DNA of 64,000 bases from Macrotis lagotis (lineage: Eukaryota > Chordata > Mammalia > Peramelemorphia > Peramelidae). This document shows positions 42,867-56,069 of the stretch, one piece after another. The DNA is taken from the NCBI RefSeq assembly GCF_037893015.1, contig NC_133658.1:288429719-288493718 (forward strand). Direction: 5' to 3'. The translations under genes were made by a program, and so were the position numbers. The notes beneath the pieces are model-generated. The model worked only from the letters and a program-made list of their open reading frames with translations. It was not told the origin of the DNA and ran no database searches. Numbering within the stretch: the stretch's first letter is position 1; each line of letters opens with the position of its first letter.

Positions 42867-43069
42867 TTGAATAGAGTTGGGGTAGGAAACAGTTGTAGAC
42901 CAGAAGGTCTACATAAGGGTCTGTGTACTACAGATTTCCCCCATCCCACACTCTCTTCCAAAGCAGTTTTCCTCTCTCAGATCTATCTTGTCACTAAAAC
43001 TGTAAGCCTCTATAGTTATTGTTCCATTGAAAGGTGTTTCCTCTTTCTTAAAGTCTAGTGCCTCCCCAT

Positions 43070-43445
43070 ACATTGGAATATTTGAGATCTAATTTGACCT
43101 CAGACTCTTACTAGCTAGGGCAAGTCATTTAACTGCCACCCTCCTCCATTCCTTCATCTGCAAAATGGGGATAATAGTAGCAGCTACCTCCTACTGTTGT
43201 TGTGAGGAACAAGTTAGATGGTATTTGTAAAGCACTTAACAAACTTAAAAGTGCTATATAAATTTTATTTATTATTATTAAGACATGTCTTTAGGAATAT
43301 GGTAGCATTAGTTAGGGTGCTAGACATGGAATTAGGAAGACCTAAGTTAGAATTCTTTCTCAGACAGTTATTGAATGTATAACTCTGAGCAAGTCTCTCT
43401 TTGTATCTGTTTCCTTGTCATAAAATGATGATTTTGTGATACTAT
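43070..43445 (+). repeat. Two MIR/MAR1-like SINEs in tandem
   Basis: First copy to ~43280: GGGCAAGTCATTTAACTGCC, CATCTGCAAAATGGGGATAA, TGTTGTGAGGAAC and AAAGTGCTATATAAATT. Second, 43300-43445: GTGCTAGACATGGAATTAGGAAG and CTGAGCAAGTCTC. Confidence 0.7.
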
Positions 43446-44880
43446 AGATAACCACACAAATAGTAATAGTATATGATAAGTTGTTTTAGAATAGCATTAA
43501 AACAAAATGCTTTGTGAAGTCTGAGAAGAAAGGTAGTTATTAATCTAGGAATCGTGGTTTGTTAATCACTTAGCAGTATCTACCACCTTAGAATTTCTGG
43601 CCTAATATGAACATTTATGTGAAGTTTTAAAGGATGCAAGTATCCAAATATTGGTTATGTGCATGTCTTTTTCTGGAAGAATTAAGTATAATTGAACAGG
43701 TTACACATGCCTGAATGTTGACTATCAATTTTCCAAGTTGTATTTTGATCAGTTTTATTTTTGCCTGGGAATTTTAGGAGGAAGAGTTAAATTGCTAGGG
43801 AATTTTTATTCTAACTGTGCCACCATGTTAATTGCTGGCCCTTTATATGCTTCTACTCACCAGTCTCTGAAACCAGCCTCTAATACCTACCTTACTGGGT
43901 TACTGCATGAATTAATTAGTGCTTTCCAGTTCTCTGAGAGAAGGTTGTATGCTGTTGCTAAATGTTAGTGTTAATACCTTCATTATGGTTTTTAATAGTA
44001 GCTATAGCTGTGTCTGAACATGGGATCAGCAGGAGGGAATAGTGTTGGTGAGAGTGAAGGTAAAAGCAGAATCATATCTTATTCTATAGGTGCCTTAAGT
44101 TTGATCCTGTTCTTTTAATTGGGTACATTTTTGTTTTGCTATATTTTTGATGATAAATGCAAATTTATTGTTCATAATATATATTTATCTGGTTTCTTTG
44201 CCCTTGGCATGCTGCTGGTTTGCCCTTACCCTTTTTATGCCTGAGGCTGTGCCTGCTTTCAGTGGTTTTCATTTATTCCAAGAGAATAGTAGGCATATGG
44301 CATACATTTTTTGTCCACAAGAGAAAGGAAACAATTGGTGACTTCAGAATATGTTTTTCTTTAAGATCATACTTGACCTAGTTACATTGTCTTTGTCATA
44401 AGACACTGATGTTCCTTATAGATTAGTTCTCCTTTATAAAATAAGTGATATCAAATAGTTCAGGCCATAGCAGAGAAATTACTACACATGTAAAAATATA
44501 TAGGTTAAAATATGCCTAGGTATTTGACCCTGGCCCTATGACATTTAAATTGGAATTTTGAATTCTCTGGAAATACTATATGTCTTCATTAAAATGATCT
44601 TTGAACACACTCTTCATTTTGATGTGGAGCTGATGCTGAGTTTTGAGGGATCATGTTAGCAGATTGCATATTCTGGCAAATTATCCTGTTTTGGAAAGGT
44701 CTTGAATATGGGTCCAGATGTGCAGATAGAAAGATGTTCATCTGTCAGAGATTTGCTACCATTTGTGTTGTTTTGCCATTAGAGCTCCTGAGATATGGAC
44801 AGGAGAATTGTATTGAAGGAGAGTGTGTTTCTATCAATAAAATTACTGATGTTTCAAAGTAATAAATACACATATAACTG
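43446..44880. other. Unassigned intronic sequence
   Basis: About 1.4 kb of apparently unique DNA between SINEs; no exon or RNA recognised. Confidence 0.4.
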
Positions 44881-45060
44881 TTATAATGGGAAGAACATTG
44901 ATCCTAGAGTCAGAGACTCCAGGTTTTGATCCTGCCTCTGCTACTTGCTATTTGTGTGACCTTGGACAAGTCATTTAACTTCCCTAGGCCTCCTTTTCTT
45001 CAGCTCCCTAACTAGACAGCATCAAAGGTCCCTTCCCCCTTCAGACCTATAAACCTATGA
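44881..45060 (+). repeat. MAR1-like SINE
   Basis: CTAGAGTCAGAGACTCCAGG, GTGACCTTGGACAAGTCATTTA and AAAGGTCCCTTCCCCCTTCAG then CTATGATAAT. Confidence 0.75.
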
Positions 45061-45112
45061 TAATGTGAGTTTATGCCAAATTATAACAGATATCACTTTT
45101 CCTTTTCTTTAT

Positions 45113-45113
<1 letters not shown>

Positions 45114-45146
<33 letters not shown>
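45114..45146. repeat. 33-base poly-C run
   Basis: An uninterrupted run of 33 C, then GCCC. It lies in otherwise unique sequence just after a MAR1-like SINE. The length in the assembly may not be exact. Confidence 0.9.
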
Positions 45147-45147
<1 letters not shown>

Positions 45148-45389
45148 CCCGTTACTTTCTCCCCTTCCCTCTTCTCCCATACAATAGAAGCAAACTACCC
45201 TCAGAACTTGGTCTATTCATACACAGTAAGCAATCATGTATTCCCTTGGGATAGAATGTATTGCATGATGTTTATAATGAAGTATGCTGTAGCTTTAAAA
45301 AATATGGATCTGTGACTCTTCACTCCCCCAAGAATGGATGAATTTATAACTTCTTGATTTGGGGGAACAAAATATAGAGGACATAGATC

Positions 45390-45960
45390 AGTCAACAAAT
45401 AACAAACCTTTTTATATTCCAGACACTGAACTAAGCCCTGGGGTTAGAGTGAAAGGCAAACACAATCCCTACCTTCAGGGAACTTGTAATCTAATGAGAA
45501 AATAACAAACAAATATGCACAGTTAGGCTATATACAGGATAGATAGATATAGATTAGAATTAAAAGGGATTGGGAAAGACTTCCTGCAGGGAATGGGAAT
45601 TAGTTGGAACTTTAAGGAAACCAGGGAAAGAAAGGACAGCCCGAGAAAAGACCTGGTGTTGAGAGATGGGAGTATTTTGAATGAGAAGCAGCATGAAAGC
45701 CAGTGTCACAGAAAGAATATGTGATAGGAAGTATGGTGTAAGAAGACTAGAATGTTTGGCAGAAGCCAGGTTATGAAGGACTTGAAACACCAAATAGAGG
45801 ATTTTATGTTTCATCCTGGAGGTGATAAAGCAGTCTGTAAGTAGATTGCTTTAGGAAGACTCTTCAGTGACTGAATGGAGGCAGGCCAGCCCACCAATAG
45901 ACTATTTCAGTAATCTAGATTTCAAGTGAATTTTGTTTGGATTTGTTGAATTTCATATGA
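45390..45960 (-). mobile_element. L2 LINE 3' region
   Basis: CAGACACTGAACTAAGCCCTGG, GAACTTGTAATCTAATGAG, AAAGACTTCCTGCAGGGAATGGG, CCAGGTTATGAAGGACTTG and ATAGACTATTTCAGTAATC are consecutive L2 antisense blocks and form the best preserved L2 3' region in the window. Confidence 0.75.
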
Positions 45961-46133
45961 TACTAGACATCCTATTGAAGATGTGAGATTAGTAGCTTCT
46001 TCCCACTTAGAAGCATTTCAATTAATGCACATACCTAGAACAATAGTGATCACTTAGTAAATGCCTGACAGTTGACTGACTGATGAATAAGGTGGTATAT
46101 AGTTTCTTTCCTTCAAGATAGAATCATTTTTTT

Positions 46134-46288
46134 TAGGTGTTTTTTTTTTTTTGCAAGGCAAATGGGGTTAAGTGGCTTGCCCAGGGCCACACAGCTAGGA
46201 AATTATTAAATGTCTGAGACCGGATTTGAACCCAGGTACTCCTGAATCCAGGGCCGGTGCTTTATCCACTGCGCCACCTAGGTGCCCC
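46134..46288 (-). repeat. WSINE1-like SINE
   Basis: Reverse-oriented full copy; TAGAATCATTTTTTT / TAGAATTATTTTTTT duplications at 46119-46133 and 46289-46303. Confidence 0.95.
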
Positions 46289-46935
46289 TAGAATTATTTT
46301 TTTATAGAACTTGGAAGATACTAAAGCACCTCATCTAGTTTGTTGTATTTGAGAAAGATGTTATTCCTAGTTTGTAGGTGAAGAAACTGAGAAACAGTTT
46401 AGGTGACTTGTCTGAATATACAACCAATAAATGTTTCTCATTCATGTTGATTTTGTAAGTTATTTTCTCTTTTCTCCTTGTCCCATCCCATTCTGACCCC
46501 TTTCACAAAATATATTAACTAGAAGTGTGAAAACATTCTTTGGATTACTATATAGCCCCCTATTGCTTGATTTAGTGAGGATACAAATGTTGAGTTTAAT
46601 GGCCTTAAAATGACTTTTAAATGTTAAACAAAGTAACAGAAGACTATAGAGGGAATTTTTTTCCCTCCATCTAAAATGCAAATTGTAACAATCATTCTTG
46701 AGAACATTAATTTTAATTCCTGGATGTGCTCAAACATTTTGAATTTAATGCAGTTTCATGGTAACTCAGACAATATAACCAAATTATTCTGTTGGCAGTT
46801 TTTAGGAAATCTCAGCCAAGATTTTGTACTTAGGGACCTTAATATACAAAAATGGAACATTAAAATATCCCAATAGCATGTGATGTGGAATGTCACTTTC
46901 ATGTTGAGGCTTTATCTAAAGAATCAAATGTTGTC

Positions 46936-46941
<6 letters not shown>

Positions 46942-46980
<39 letters not shown>

Positions 46981-47124
46981 GGTTTCTGCAAGGCAAATGG
47001 GGTTAAGTGGCTTGCCCAAGGCCACACAGCTAGGTAATTATTAAGTGTCTGAGATCAGATTTAAACCCAGGTACTCCTGACTCCAAGGCCAGTGCTTTAT
47101 TCACTACGCCACCTAGCCGCCCCT
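46942..47124 (-). repeat. WSINE1-like SINE with a (TTA)n tail
   Basis: Reverse-oriented full copy. Its tail is a perfect (ATT)n microsatellite at 46942-46979 instead of poly-T. A perfect 15-base duplication AATGTTGTCTTTTTA flanks it (46927-46941 and 47125-47139). Confidence 0.96.
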
Positions 47125-47364
47125 AATGTTGTCTTTTTAAATAATATTGTATTGTCTGCTGTGTGACAGGAATGCATGCATCATACTTGTGTAAGTTGTT
47201 CAGAGCCCTTGGATAATGGAGGAAGTCCTTGATAAATACTACTTTTCTTGGAGAAAGTGATACAGAGTGAAGATATGACTTGTTTATGGTTCTACAAAGA
47301 AAGTATAGTGATAATTTACAGTTAGAATCCTGCATTGGCTACATGTATTTTTTTCTAAACCTTT

Positions 47365-48188
47365 TTTTTTAAATTTTAATTTTATTTAATTTTTTTGTAA
47401 ACAAAAAATTTGAACATTATTCTAAAATTTGAGTTCCAAATTCTCCTTCCTTTCTCCCTTATCTCCTTTTTGAGAAGAGTATATTGTAAAAGAAAATACA
47501 GACCAAAAATTCTGGAGAATAATGAAGAAGTTAAAAAAGTATACCTCAATCTGTATTCATACTCCATCAATTCTTTCTCTGGAGGTAGATAATATTTCTT
47601 CATTCTTTGGAATTCTCTCAGATCTTTGTATCACTGAGGATAGTTAACTCATTTAAAATATACAATATTGCCTGTTACTGTGAACAATATTCTCCTAGTT
47701 CTGTTTATTTTGCTTTATATCAATTTATGTAATTTTTCCAGGTTTTTTCTGAGAGTATCCTGCTTGTCATTTCTTATAGCACAGTAGTATTCTTTCACAA
47801 TCGTGTGCCACAAATTGTTCAGCCATTTCCAAATTAAAAGGCATCCTCTCATCCCTGCTGTAAATAATGGATATGCACAGTTTTATGGTAGCCCTTTGAA
47901 AATAGTTCCAAATTGCTCTTCAGAATGGTTGGATCAGTTAACAATACCACAAAGAGTACATTAGTGTTTCTCATTTTCCATATTATCTTCACTATTTGTC
48001 ATTTTACTTTCTGTCATATTAACTATAGGTGTGAGGTAATACCTCAGAATTGTTTTAATTTGAATTTTTCCAACCAATAGAAATTTAGAGCATTTTCATA
48101 TGACTGTTAATAACTTTGATTTCATTTTCTGAAAACAGCCTGTACATATCTTTTGACTATCAATTACAGAAATATTTGAATTCTTGTA

Positions 48189-48255
<67 letters not shown>

Positions 48256-49480
48256 CTATGTTTTCTGTAATTCTATACATTTTATAAATATAATTCTATA
48301 AATTTTATATATATAAAAATCAGTTCTTTCTAGGACCTTTATCAGAGAAACTGCCCTAAAAGCCCTAACACTTCCCTCTGCCTCCCCAACTCCTGACTTC
48401 CTCCTTTCCTTCTCATTTTGACTGCTTTAGTTTGTGCAAAATTTTTTTATTTCATTTTTCATTTATTTTTTCTCATGTGTAAATAATTTTAAACATTTGT
48501 TTGTTTTGTAAATTTTGAGTTTTATATTCTCTCCTTCCTCTTGCCTTTCTTTGAGAAGGTAAGATATTCCTTGATACAGATTATATAAGTGAGAACATCT
48601 AAAATATTTCCATCTTCATGATACTGTAAAAGAAAACACAAACTAAAACCAAGGAATAATAAAAGTTTTAAAAATGCTTCAATCTATATTCATACATTAT
48701 CAATTCTTTCTCTGAAATGGGTAGCATTTTTTATATTAGTCCTTAGAAAAACTTTAATTTTATGTAATCAGATTTATCCATTTTATATCCCATAATGTTC
48801 TCTTTTTCTCTCTCATTGTCATAAGCTTTTCCCTTATCTATAAATCTGATAGGTAAAATATTTCATGCTCCCTATGTTGCTTATGATATTATCCTTTCAG
48901 TTTCAATCATGAACCCATTTTGACTTTATCTTGGGTATATGCTTTGAAATATCTGTCTATTCCTAACTTCTGCCAAATTGCTTTACAGTTTTTCTCTTGT
49001 CACAAAATCTGAGATCTTTGGGTTTCTCAAATGTTAGATTACTATGGTTATTTATTACTGTATATTGGGTATATTGACCAGATCTATTCATCTGCCACTA
49101 CTATTTCTTAGACAGTACCAAATGGTTTTGATGATTATTGCTTGGTAATATAATTTGAGATCTGGTACTACTAAGACCCTTTCCTTCATATTTTTTCATT
49201 GATTTCCTGGATATTCTTGACCATTTATCCTTCCGGGTGAATTTTGTTATTATTTTTTCTAATTCCATAAAATAATCTTTTTTTGGTAATTTGATTGGTG
49301 TAGTTCTGAATAAGTAAATTAATTTAGGTAGAATTGTCATTTTCGTCTATGCTTACCCTTGAGCAATTAATATTTCTCCAGTTTAGATCTGACTTTGTCT
49401 GAAAATTGTTCTGTGATTGTGTTCATATAGTTCTTGGAGTTGTCTTGTCAGATAGACTCCCAAGTATTTTATGTTGCCTG
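47365..49480 (-). mobile_element. Old L1 3' half with a nested L1 3' end
   Basis: Antisense 3' UTR and ORF2 C-terminus (47365-48350), then a second L1 3' end at about 48425-48745, then the first resumes: GTAATCAGATTTATCCATTTT, GATGATTATTGCTTGGTAATATAATT and a minus-strand frame (49101-49340) with MTILPKLIYLFRTTPIKLPK, an ORF2 motif after the reverse transcriptase. No intact ORF. Confidence 0.7.
48192..48256. repeat. (CT)n(TA)n compound microsatellite
   Basis: About 21 CT units followed by 11 TA units. Confidence 0.95.
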
Positions 49481-49574
49481 CACCCTTCCCTTCCCTTCCC
49501 TGCCCTGCTCTGCCCTGCCCTGCCCTCTTACCTCACCCCTTCCCTCCCCTCCCCTTCCCTTCTTTTTCTTGAAT

Positions 49575-49940
49575 TTTCTTTTTTTTCCAAGTTACATGTA
49601 AAGATAGTTATCAGCATTTATTTCTTGTAAGATTTTGAGTTCCACATTTTTCTCCTCCCTCCCTTCTCCTTCCCCTTCACCAAGGCAGCAGGGGATCTGA
49701 TATAAATGATATTATGTTAAACATAATTTCATATTAGTTAAGTTGTGAAAAAATAATCAGAACAAAAAGGAGAAAGCCATGAGAAAGAAAAAACAAAAAC
49801 CATCTAAAAAAAGTGAACTAGTTTGCTTTTGTCTGCATTCAGACTCCATAGTTCTTTCTCTGGATGTGGATGGCATTTTCCATCAAAAGCCTTTGGGAAT
49901 GCTTTTTGGTCATTGTATTGCTGAGAAGATTTGTAGTTTT
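49575..49940 (-). mobile_element. L1 3' end fragment
   Basis: TTCCAAGTTACATGTAAAG, GAGTTCCACATTTTTCTCC and CATTGTATTGCTGAGAAGA resemble the 3' ends at 41.5 and 61.1 kb. Low-complexity C/T-rich DNA (49480-49560) precedes it. Confidence 0.7.
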
Positions 49941-50329
49941 TTTTCTTTAAAGATTTTATTTATTTTGAGTTTTACAATTTTCCCCCTAATCTTGCTTCCC
50001 TCCCCCCATCCCCAACAGAAGGCAGTTTGTCAGTCTTTACATTGTTTCCATGTTATACATTGATCTAAATTGCGTTTGATGAGAGAGAAATCATATCCTT
50101 AAGGAAGAAACATAAAGTATAAGAGATAACAAGATCAGACAATAAGATATTGGGTTTTTTCTCCCCCTAAATTAAAGGAAATAGTCCTTGGACTTTGTTC
50201 AAACTCCATGGTTCTTTATCTGGATACAGATGGTATTCTCTACTGCAGACAGCCCAAATTGTCCCTGATTGTTGCATTGATGAAATGAGTGAGTCCATCA
50301 AGGTAGATCATCACGCCTGTGTTGCTGTT

Positions 50330-53300
50330 AGGGTGTACAATGTTTATCTGGTTCTGCTCATCTCACTCAGCATCATTTCATGCAAATCCCTCCAGGCTTT
50401 CCTGAATTCCCATCCCTCTTTGTTTCTAATAGAATAGTGTTCCATGACATACATATACCACAGTTTGCTAACCCATTCCCCAATTGAAGGACATGCACTT
50501 GATTTCCAATTCTTTGCTACCACAAACAGGGCTGATATGAATATTTATGTACAAGTGATCTTTTTACCCTTTTTTATCATCTCTTCAGGTTATAGACCCA
50601 GTAGTGGTATTGCTGGATCAAAGGGTATGCACATTTTTGTTGCCCTTTGGGCATAGTTACAAATTTTTCTCCAGAAAGGTTGGATGAGTTCACAGCTCCA
50701 CCAACAATATATTACTGTCCCAGATTTCCCACAACCCTTCCAATAATGATCATTATCCTTTCTGGTCATATTGGCCAGTCTGAGAGGTGTGAGGTGGTAC
50801 CTCAGAGATGCTTTAATTTGCATTTCTCTTATAAGTGATGATTTAGAGCAATTTTTCATATGACTATGGATTGCTTTGATCTCCTCATCTGTAAATTGCC
50901 TTTGCATATCCTTTGACCATTTGTCAGTTGGGGAATGGCTTTTTTAAAAATATGACTCAGTTCTCTGTATATTTTAGAAATGAGTCCTTTTTCAGAAACA
51001 TTAGTTGTAAAGATTGTTTCCCAGTTTACTATATTTCTTTTGATCTTAGTTACAGTGGTTTTGTCTGTGCAAAAGCTTTTTAATTTAATGTGATCGAAAT
51101 CATCTAGTTTGTTTTTAGTGATATTCTCCATCTCTTCCTTAGTCATAATCTGATTCCCTTTCCATAGATCTGACAGGTAAACTACTCCTTGATCTTCTAA
51201 TTTGCTTATAGTATTGTTTTTTATGTCTAAATCCTGTATCCATTTGAATCTTATCTTGGTATAGGGTGTGAGGTGTTGGTCTAATCTAAGTTTCTTCCAT
51301 ACTAACTTCCAATTTTTCCAGCAGTTTTTATCAGAGAGAGTTTTTATCCCAATAGCTATACTTTTGGGGTTTAACAAATAGCAGGTTACTATAATTGTTT
51401 CCTGCTATTGCACCTAGTCTGTTCCACTGGTCCACCACTCTATTTCTTAGCCAATACCAGACAGTTTTGATGACTGATGCTTTATAATATAATTTTAGAA
51501 CAGGTAGGACTAAGTCCCCTTTTTTTTCATTAAATCCCTGGAAATTCTTGACTTTTTATTTCTCTATGAATTTACTTACAACTTTTTCTAATTCGTTAAA
51601 GTAGGGTTTTTTTTTGGAATTTTGATTGGTAGGGTACTAAACAGGTACTTTAGTTTTGGTAGAATTGTCATTTTTATTATATTAGCTCTACCTATCCATG
51701 GGCAGTTGATGTTTACCCAGTTATTTAAATCTGATTTAATTTGTGTGAGAAGTGTTTTTATAATTGTTTTCAAAAAGTTTCTGAGTCTGCCTTGGCAAAT
51801 AGACTCCCAGGTATTTTATATTGTCTGAGGTTACTTTTAATGGAATTTCTCTTTTTAGCTCTTCCTACTGTATCTTGCTAGTCATATATAGAAAAGCTGA
51901 GGATTTATGAGGGTTTATTTTATATCCTGCAACAAAATTGCTAATTGTTTCTAGTAGTTTTTTGGATGATTTCTTGGGATTCTCTAGGTAGACTATCATG
52001 TCATCTGCAAAGAGTGAGAGTTTTGTTTTTTCCTTCCCAATTCTAATTTCTTCAATTTCTTTTTCTTCTCTAATTGCTGAAGCTAACATTTCTAATACGA
52101 TATTGAATAGTAGTGGTGATAATGGGCACCCTTGTTTCACCCCTGATCTTACTGGGAATGCCTCTAGCCTCTCCCCATTGAATATAATGCTTGTTGATGG
52201 TTTCAGATAGATACTGCTAATTATTCTAAAGAACAGTCCATTTATTCTTACACTCTAGTGTTTTTTAGTAGGAATGGTTGCTGTATTTTGTCAACTTTTT
52301 CAGCATCTATTGATAGGATCATATGGTTTCTGATAGGTTTGTTGTTGATATAATCGATTATACTAACAGTTTTCCTAATATTGAACCAACCCTGCATTCC
52401 TGGGATGAATTCTACTTGATCAAAAGGTATTATCCTAGTAATAACTTGTTGTAATTGTTTTGCTAAGATTTTATTTAAGATTTTTGCATCTATATTCATC
52501 AGGAGATAGGTCTATAATTAATTTTCGTTCTCTGTTTTAACTCTTCCTGGTTTAGGTATCAGCACCATATTGGTTTCATAGAAAGAGTTAGGCAGAGTTC
52601 TGTCTTGCCCTATTTTTCCAAAGAGTTTATTTTAGAATTGGAACCAATTGTTCCTTAAATGTTTGATAGAATTCACTTGTGAATCCATCAGGCCCTGGAG
52701 ATTTTTCTTAGGGAGTTCAATGATGGCTTGTTGAATTTCTTTCTCTGAGATAGGGTTGTTTAAGTATTTAATCTCCTCCTAATCTCCTGGGCCACTCGTA
52801 TTTTTGTAAATATTCATCCATTTCACTTAGATTGTCAAATTTATTGGCTTAGAGTTGGGCAAAATAATTCTGCATTATTACTTCAATTTCCTCCTCTTTG
52901 GTGGTGAGTTCACCTTTTTTCATTTATGATACTACAATTTGGTTTTCTTCCTTTTTTTAAATCAAATTGATCAGAGATTTATCAATTTTATTGGTTTTTT
53001 CATAAAACCAACTTCTGGTTTTATTTGTTAATTCAATAGTTTTTTTGCTTTTGCTTTTATTAATTTCTCCTTTAATTTTTAGAATTTCTATATTGGTATT
53101 TAATTGGGGATTTTTAATTTGTTCTTTCTCTAATTTTTTTAGTTGCATATTTAGTTCATTGATTTCCTCTTTCTCTGATTTATTCATGTAAACAATTAAA
53201 GATATATCCCCCTGACAGCCACTTTGAGTGAATCCCATAGGTTTCGGTATGTTGTTTCATTATTGTCATTATCTAGGATAAAATAATTCTTTCTATAATT

Positions 53301-54250
53301 TGTTTTTTGATCCACTCATTTGTTAAAATAGGGTTATTTAGTTTCCATTTAGTTCTGGATCTATATCTCCCTGGCCCAATATTACATATGATTTTTTTTG
53401 GCATTGTGATCTGAGAAAGATGTATTCACTATTTCTGCCTTTCTGCAGTTCATCATTAGGTTTCTATGCCCTAGTACATGGTCAGTTTTTGTATAAGTGC
53501 CATGCATTGCAGAGAAAAAGGTATATTCTTTTCTATCCCCATTCAGTTTCCTCCACAAGTCTATCATATCTAGTTTTTCTAACAATCTATTTACCTCCTT
53601 AACTTCTTTCTTGTTTATTTTATGATTTGATTTATCTAGATCTGAGAGTAGGAGGTTGAGGTCTTCCACTAGTAGAGTTTTGCTGTCTATATCTTTCTGT
53701 AGTTCTTTCAGCTTTTCCTCTAAGAATTTTGATGCTATCCCATTGGGTGTATATATTTAATACTGAAATCACTTTGTGGTACCTTTTAGGAGGATATAGT
53801 TGTATTCCTTATCTCTTTTAATGCTATCTATTTTTGCAGCTGCTTTGTCTAAGATAAGGATTGCTACCCCTGCTTTTTTTTCACTTCAGCTGAAGCAAAA
53901 TATATTTTGCTCCAACCTTTTACCTTTACTCTATATGTATCTCTCTGCTTCAGATGAGTTTCTTGTAAGCAGCATATTGTAAGATTCTGGTTTTTAATCC
54001 ACTTTGCTATTCACTTTTTTTTTTAGGTTTTTTGCAAGGCAAATGGGGTTAAGTGGCTTGCCCAAGGCCACATAGCTAGGTAATTATTAAGTGTCTGAGA
54101 CCAGATTTGAACCCAGGTACTCCTGACTCAGAGCCCGGTGCTTTATCCACTACGCCACCTAGCCGCCCCTATTCACTTACTTTTTTAAGGGAGAGTTCAT
54201 CTCATTCACATTCAAAGTTATAATTACTCTTTATTGCCCTCCATGCTATC
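50330..54250 (-). pseudogene. L1 ORF2 (endonuclease-reverse transcriptase), broken
   Basis: ORF2 nicks target DNA and reverse transcribes L1 RNA. Visible on the minus strand in order: endonuclease N-terminus (LNVNEMNSPLKK, about 54190-54230), AKWIKNQ and CCLQETHL (about 53950-54010), endonuclease end (TDHVLGHRNLM and SDHNAK, 53380-53500), a region near 52300-52480 with [13 protein letters not shown], the reverse transcriptase core [13 protein letters not shown] and catalytic LFADDM at 52014-51997, and the C-terminus PFDPAIPLLGL near 50590. The SINE duplication CTATTCACTT (54007-54016 / 54169-54178) lies in the N-terminus. Stops and frameshifts split it into at least eight frames. Confidence 0.88.
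54017..54168 (-). repeat. WSINE1-like SINE inserted in L1 ORF2
   Basis: Reverse-oriented full copy with the perfect duplication CTATTCACTT on both sides. Confidence 0.95.
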
Positions 54251-54477
54251 TTCCCTCTGTTTGTATTTTTCCCCTTCCCCCCTTTATCCATATTCCCCAG
54301 TATTTTGTTTATGAATACCACCCCCTTCAGTGTATTTGCCCTTCTATATCCACCCCTACCCTTTCTTTCCCTTTCCCTTTATTCCTTTTCCCTTCCTTTC
54401 TGTTTGTTCCCTTTTTTCTCCCCCTCCCTTTCTCCACCCCCTTTTCCCCCTTTTAATACTTGAAAGGTTGGATGTTT

Positions 54478-55905
54478 TTTATTTTTTTTAATATTTATTC
54501 TCATTTTGTACAAATAATGTTTTTATACATTAATAAATTATTCTTGTTTAAGAGTAAACAAAATACTCCCCCCAAAAATATAGACTTGCTTGAGTGATAA
54601 AGTAAAGGGGAGAGAAAAAAATTAAAATTAAAATAAAAAAATAATAGTAATAATTCTAGGTTTGTGGCTAGGTGGTGCCGTGGACAGAGCACCAGCCCTG
54701 GAGCCAGGAGCACCCGAGCCCATATCCAGCCCTGTACACCCAACAATCACCCAGCTGTGTTCCAACACCACCAACTCTGCCATGGGCGGATCACATTCTT
54801 TATGATAAGTCCATCACAAAAGTTACTTCCATATTTTTCCACCGTTGCCATTGCTGATCGCAACTCCCTCCTTTCTTATTTCTCTACTACCATGTACTAT
54901 ATTTTCTCTCTCCTTTCACTCTGACTCTACTGTAGGGTAGCTGAGTGGCACAGCAGACAGATCCCCAGCCCTGGGGCCAAGAGGCCCCAAGCCCTCAAGC
55001 CCTCATATCACTCCTTAGGCCCAGCATCCACCTGGCCCTATTGTCTCTGACAGGCCATCCAATCCCAACCCCTTGCAAGAAGTAAAAAAGAAAATGTGAA
55101 TGACCACTTTCTCCCCATGGTCCATCCTCTCCTCCTTCATTTACATCCCCCCCTTCCCCTGTCCCCCCTTCTTACTCCAGATGTCTATACCCCATTGAGT
55201 ATATATGCTGTTTCCTCTCCTAGCCACCTCTGATGAGAGTGAAGATTCCCTCATTCCCCCTTGCCTTCCCCCCTTCTATGTCATTGCAATAGCTTGTTAT
55301 AATAAAGAAAAATCTTATTATATGAAATATCTTGGCCTATTCCCCCTCTCCTTTTTCTTTCTCCCATTACATTTCCCTTTTTTTTTTCCTATTGACTCCA
55401 TTTTTACACCATATTTTATCTTCAAATTCAGCTCCTGTGCTTCATCTATAAAATCTTCTACCTGCTCTGTTAATTTGAGAAGGTTCATATGAGTATTATC
55501 ACTGTCATTTTTCTATACAGGAATACATGCAGTTCATCATCATTAAGTCCTTCATATTTTCCCCTTCTCCTCCAATCTCTATGCTTCACCTGAGTCCTGT
55601 ATTTGAAGATCAAACCTTCTGTTCAGCTCTGACCATTCCAACAGGAACATTTGAAATTCCCCTGTTTCATTGAAAGTCCATCTTTTTCCCTGGAAGAGGA
55701 TGTTCAGTTTTGCTAGGTAATTGATTCTTGGTTGCATTCTAAGCTCTTTTGCCTCCTAGTATATTATATTCCAAGCCCTATGAGCTTTTAATGTAGTTGC
55801 TGCTAAGTCCTGTGAGATCCTGATTGCAGCTCCATGGTATTTGAATTGTGTCCTTCTGGCTGCTTGTAATTTCTCTTTGACTTGGAGTTCTGGAACTTGG
55901 CTATA
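54478..55905 (-). mobile_element. Second half-L1 copy, 5'-truncated, inside the L1
   Basis: Matches 19590-21300 block by block: the A-rich end, SINE-like unit 1 (54664-54770, cut), the stretch TCCATCACAAAAGTTACTTCC, SINE-like unit 3 (54940-55085), the purine-rich region, and the ORF1 C-terminus (55905-55620). Unit 2 and half of unit 1 are deleted. It stops inside ORF1 at GGAACTTGGCTATAATA. Flanking duplications were not found. Confidence 0.75.
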
Positions 55906-56069
55906 ATAGAGTCTTTCTCCCAAGTAGGCTTTTAGCCAGTTTCATCCCATTGGATAGCAGTCTCATGGATAATTCATGAGTGTCCATCACTCCTGGCTAG
56001 GTACATTTTCTGTGTTAGAGTTGCATTTCTCAAGAATTATATGAATCTTTTTCCTATGCTGGGATATAG

